This document shows, in pieces, positions 61,118-64,000 of a DNA stretch of 64,000 bases (position 1 is the stretch's first letter; every line of letters starts with the position of its first letter). The position numbers and the translations under genes are program-made. The notes beneath the pieces are model-generated. The model searched no databases. It was given only the letters and a program-made list of their open reading frames with translations, and was not told the DNA's origin. Source of the stretch: Pseudarthrobacter sp. NamE2 (GTDB taxonomy: Bacteria; Actinomycetota; Actinomycetes; Actinomycetales; Micrococcaceae); NCBI RefSeq assembly GCF_005796205.1, contig NZ_VAHN01000003.1, positions 248,001 through 312,000 of the forward strand, given 5' to 3'.

Positions 61118-62598
61118 TGCATCGCTTTCTGGAGAATGCCGGTGCCGGCACGGACTTTGGGTGCGGCGGCGGCCCGCCACAGGTGCATCGTGGCGTAGGA
61201 GCGCCACGGACTGACGTTCCGGAAATCAGGTGCCCCGGCGCCGGAAAGGGTGCGGATGCCGTTCCGTACGGCGGCGTCGTTGGCAAGGAAGATGTCAGGG
61301 GCGCCGAGGATCCGCATGGCCGCGTAGCCCACCGTCCAGGGTCCTACGCCGGGGAGGGGAAGCAGCATGGCGGTCAGGCCGGCCAGGTCGTCGCCATAGC
61401 CCGGATCAATCCGTCCCTCGGCCATGGCGGCAGCGGCGTGAAGGAGCGCTTCCGTCCTGCGCCGCGGTCCGCGGAGCAGATGCCCGGCCGCTGCAATTTG
61501 GGCGGATGTGGGAAAAAGGCGGTGCAGCCCGTCTCCCTGGACGCTGCTGGTGCTGCCGGCCGCGGACAGCTGCGTCAGGGCCGTTCGTGCTGCAGCCACG
61601 GTGATCTGCTGGCCCACCATGGCCCGCACCAGCAGTTCCTGTGGGTCCAGGGCGCCGGGCATCCTGATGCCAGGTGCTTCCGCCACCAGGCCGGTGAGCC
61701 GGCCGTCTTCCCCAAGGGCACTGTCGATGGCTTCGGGATCGGCGTCAAGGTCGAAGAGGCGCCGCACGCGGCTCAGCAGGGCCGGAAGGTCGCGCAGGTC
61801 CGCCGCGCCGATGGTGAGCGTCAGCGGCCGCTCCCGCGCGCCGTCGTCGTACTCAACCCGGAACCGTGCGTCTCCGTGGGGCAGCCGCAGGGTACGGGCA
61901 TAGGAGGTAGCCGTGCCGGCCTCGATGCCGGGGATCGACCTCAAGGCGAGGAAGGTGAAGATGCCCGGGTCGAAGGGTTTCCGGTATGGGAGGCTAAGGG
62001 TCAGTGCGGTGGCACTACCGGCCGTTTTTCCATGCCTGGCCGTATGGCGCAGGGCAGTGGGGGGCATGTCGAAGACGTCCAGCATGGTTTCGTTGAACTG
62101 GCGGATGCTGCTGAAGCCGGCGGCGAAGGCGACGTCGGCGAGCTTCATGGGCGTGGACACCAGAAGGGTGCGGGCCGTCTGGGCCCGGCCCGCCCTCGCG
62201 AGCGACAACGGCCCGGCGCCGAGCTCCTGGGTGAGGATCCTGTTGAGCTGTCGCGACGAGTACCCCAGCCGGGCAGCCAATCCCTCCACCCCATCGCGAT
62301 TAATGACGCCGTCGTTGATGAGGCGCATGGCCCGCCCCGCGATGTCCTGCCGGACGTTCCACGCCGGGGTGCCTGGGACCGCCTCCGGGAGGCAGCGCTT
62401 GCAGGCCCGGTAGCCGGCGTCGTGCGCGGCGGCTGACGTTTCATAAAAGGTGACGTTGGCGGCCTTGGGCGTCCTTGCGGGGCAGGACGGGCGGCAGTAA
62501 ATGCCCGTGGTCCGGACGGCAGTGTAGAACTGTCCGTCGAACCGGGTGTCCCGGGCATCGATCGCCCGGTAGCGCTGCCAAAAGTCCACGGCTTCCAT
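61114..62598 (-). CDS. Ada-AlkA fusion: methylation sensor and 3-methyladenine glycosylase
   Basis: 494 aa with three modules. An Ada zinc domain has cysteines C35, C39, C66 and C69 (one the methyl-phosphotriester acceptor). An AraC-type helix-turn-helix follows (about 85-185). The AlkA glycosylase domain ends with GVGPWTVGYAAMRILGAPDIFLAND, carrying the HhH turn and the catalytic aspartate. It likely senses methylation, activates itself and ogt, and excises 3-methyladenine. Confidence 0.93.
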   Translation of the reverse strand: MEAVDFWQRYRAIDARDTRFDGQFYTAVRTTGIYCRPSCPARTPKAANVTFYETSAAAHDAGYRACKRCLPEAVPGTPAWNVRQDIAGRAMRLINDGVINRDGVEGLAARLGYSSRQLNRILTQELGAGPLSLARAGRAQTARTLLVSTPMKLADVAFAAGFSSIRQFNETMLDVFDMPPTALRHTARHGKTAGSATALTLSLPYRKPFDPGIFTFLALRSIPGIEAGTATSYARTLRLPHGDARFRVEYDDGARERPLTLTIGAADLRDLPALLSRVRRLFDLDADPEAIDSALGEDGRLTGLVAEAPGIRMPGALDPQELLVRAMVGQQITVAAARTALTQLSAAGSTSSVQGDGLHRLFPTSAQIAAAGHLLRGPRRRTEALLHAAAAMAEGRIDPGYGDDLAGLTAMLLPLPGVGPWTVGYAAMRILGAPDIFLANDAAVRNGIRTLSGAGAPDFRNVSPWRSYATMHLWRAAAAPKVRAGTGILQKAMQ

Positions 62599-62691
62599 CC
62601 TGCCAGCCCGCGGAGACGGCTACTAGCGGAAATCGGACACGGCCGTAGGGTTCCTTGCGTAACCTGCTGTGGGTGACGCAACCGAAGTGGG

Positions 62692-62697
62692 TAGGGT
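62692..62697 (+). promoter_or_regulatory. -10 hexamer of the AAG gene (leaderless)
   Basis: TAGGGT, 6 nt before ATG 62704. Confidence 0.5.
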
Positions 62698-62703
62698 CTG
62701 CCC

Positions 62704-63411
62704 ATGACTGAAAAAGCCGCCCCGTCAGGACAACCGCTGCGGGAGTTCCTCTCCGGGGATGCCCGGACGCTCGCGCCGCTGCTGCTGGGCGCTGTCCTGA
62801 CCCACGATTCGCGGGAAGGCCCGGTTTCGGTCCGGCTGACCGAGGTTGAGGCCTACCTGGGGCCGGAGGATTCCCTCCACCCGGACCCGGGCTCGCACAC
62901 CTACCGCGGCCCGACCCCGCGGAACGCGCCGATGTTTGGCCCCGCGGGCCACCTCTACGTCTACTTCACCTACGGGATGCACCACTGCACCAATATTGTC
63001 TGCGGGCCGGACGGGGTTGCTTCAGCGCTGCTGTTGCGGGCCGGCGAAATCGTCGAGGGACTGGAACTGGCGCAACGTCGCCGGGCAACGTCCAAAAACC
63101 CTTCGGATCTGGCGAGGGGCCCTGCCCGCCTGGCGAAGGCATTGGGGCTTACGACGGCGGACAGCGGACGTGACGCCCTGGCCCCGCCGTTCGGGCTGGT
63201 GCTTCCGTCCGGGCCGGCTGTGCAGGTCAGCTCCGGTCCCCGGGTGGGGGTGGCCGGAGCTGGCGGGTCCGACGAGTATGCCTGGCGCTTCTGGATCACG
63301 GGCGATCCCACCGTGTCCACGTACAGGCCGGCCAAACCGCGGGTGAGGAAGCCCGGCGGATCCGCGGCCGGTTCGCCGCAACCGGACCGGTGCGCGTTTC
63401 ATCAGCGTTAA
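62704..63411 (+). CDS. DNA-3-methyladenine glycosylase, AAG/MPG family
   Basis: 235 aa. VRLTEVEAYLGPEDSLHPD with the catalytic glutamate, then RNAPMFGPAGHLYVYFTYGMHHCTNIV, are diagnostic. This fold is unrelated to AlkA but has an overlapping substrate range. It is divergent from ada-alkA by about 105 nt. Confidence 0.94.
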   Translation: MTEKAAPSGQPLREFLSGDARTLAPLLLGAVLTHDSREGPVSVRLTEVEAYLGPEDSLHPDPGSHTYRGPTPRNAPMFGPAGHLYVYFTYGMHHCTNIVCGPDGVASALLLRAGEIVEGLELAQRRRATSKNPSDLARGPARLAKALGLTTADSGRDALAPPFGLVLPSGPAVQVSSGPRVGVAGAGGSDEYAWRFWITGDPTVSTYRPAKPRVRKPGGSAAGSPQPDRCAFHQR

Positions 63412-63463
63412 CGGAAATGGTTGTAGAATAGTAGGTCTGTCTTTTGCGATAGGGGAACGTTGA

Positions 63464-64000
63464 ATGCTTGACGCCGATTTGGCCCACGAACGGGAATATG
63501 TGGCCGGGTTGTACGCCCGGTTGGAGGAGCTCCGTGAGGAAAAGCGCCGACAGCTTGCACAGGTGCGCCGGGCCGGGGCAGTGGGCACCATGCAGAACGT
63601 TTCCGAGCGCGACGCGTTCGCCGCACTGTACGAGGACCGCCTGGCGCAGCTCGACGCCGTCGATGACCGCCTGGTGTTCGGACGCCTGGACCTTGACTCC
63701 GGCGAAGCCCAGTACATCGGCCGCATCGGCCTCACTACCGAGGACCTGCAGCGCCTGATGGTTGACTGGCGCGCCCCTGAGGCCGGGCACTTCTACCAGG
63801 CCACCGCGTTCGACCGGCAGGGTGTCCGGCGCCGGCGCCACCTGATCCTGCAGGGCCGCGAGGTGAAGGCCATCGAAGACGATGTCCTTGATGCCGGGAT
63901 GCTGGCGGACAACGAATCGCTGCAGGGCGAAGGAGCCCTGCTCGCTGCCCTCAATTCCAAGCGCACCGGCAGGATGTCGGACATCGTCAGCACCATCCAG
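63464..64000 (+). CDS. HelD/HelR-type RNA polymerase-associated ATPase (N-terminal part)
   Basis: 179 codons before the window ends. An N-terminal coiled coil (HEREYVAGLYARLEELREEKRRQLAQVRRAG) is followed by YIGRIGLTTEDLQRLMVDWRAPEAGHFYQAT, as in UvrD-like HelD proteins that enter the polymerase channels and release stalled enzyme. The ATPase motifs lie outside. AGGGGA is about 8 nt before ATG 63464, with TAGAAT further up. No rifampicin-associated element (RAE) is seen. Confidence 0.85.
   Translation, partial: MLDADLAHEREYVAGLYARLEELREEKRRQLAQVRRAGAVGTMQNVSERDAFAALYEDRLAQLDAVDDRLVFGRLDLDSGEAQYIGRIGLTTEDLQRLMVDWRAPEAGHFYQATAFDRQGVRRRRHLILQGREVKAIEDDVLDAGMLADNESLQGEGALLAALNSKRTGRMSDIVSTIQ

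Noticed and set aside
63412..63463. Rifampicin-associated element (RAE) before the HelD/HelR-type gene
   Set aside because: No long inverted repeat of that type is present upstream.

Overview
This is high-GC, gene-dense DNA from an actinobacterium, most likely the Arthrobacter/Pseudarthrobacter group (Micrococcaceae). The evidence is the gene order ftsK-pgsA-cinA-clgR-DUF3046-recA-recX-miaB-miaA-dapF, a PriA-type HisA, a mycothiol-enzyme-family protein, a DUF222 remnant, actinobacterial SOS boxes (GAAC-N4-GTTC type) and frequent GTG starts. The assignment comes from recognised families and order, not from a database search. The window is chromosomal core with a few accessory patches. I see no rRNA, tRNA, CRISPR array, prophage or insertion sequence.

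Layout. 1-5125: molybdenum cofactor genes (moaA on the minus strand; a membrane molybdo-oxidoreductase, moeA, moaC, mogA/moaB and moaE on plus; no moaD). 5198-10996: dapB, a small TPR membrane protein, an acyltransferase-type membrane protein, an SOS-box-linked DUF222 fragment, dapA and RNase J. 11130-22728: ftsK, pgsA, cinA, a ClgR-type regulator, marR, DUF3046, recA-recX, miaB-miaA, dapF and a methyltransferase. 22729-28415: hflX behind a long leader that opens with a six-residue ORF (MFLIFE), a DinG-like helicase, lexA and a divergent LysM protein. 28492-34257: hisC-hisB-hisH-(small membrane protein)-hisA-sseB-MFS. 34408-47234: DUF1844, then infC-rpmI-rplT-trmH, and pheS-pheT, separated by about 5 kb of accessory genes (GlsB-type, MFS, NUDIX, radical SAM, SIMPL, an HExxH protein). 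46524-50248: a phosphopantetheinyl transferase, an M1 peptidase, a gutted NRPS-like pseudogene and a quinone reductase. 50393-59148: argC-J-B-D-F-R-G-H. 59303-64000: PdxH-like protein, mycothiol-enzyme-family protein, an alkylation-repair cluster (ogt, ada-alkA, AAG) and the start of a HelD/HelR-type ATPase.

Themes. (1) DNA damage: recA, lexA, a LysM/DivS-like gene, a Rv2578c-like radical SAM gene and a DUF222 remnant all carry LexA-like boxes. (2) At least 19 start codons have a TANNNT -10 hexamer exactly 6-7 nt upstream, which indicates pervasive leaderless transcription. (3) The best candidate for an undescribed system is the hflX leader: a leaderless ORF encoding MFLIFE, very close to MYLIFM, the macrolide-sensing MsrD leader peptide, upstream of a ribosome-splitting factor gene.
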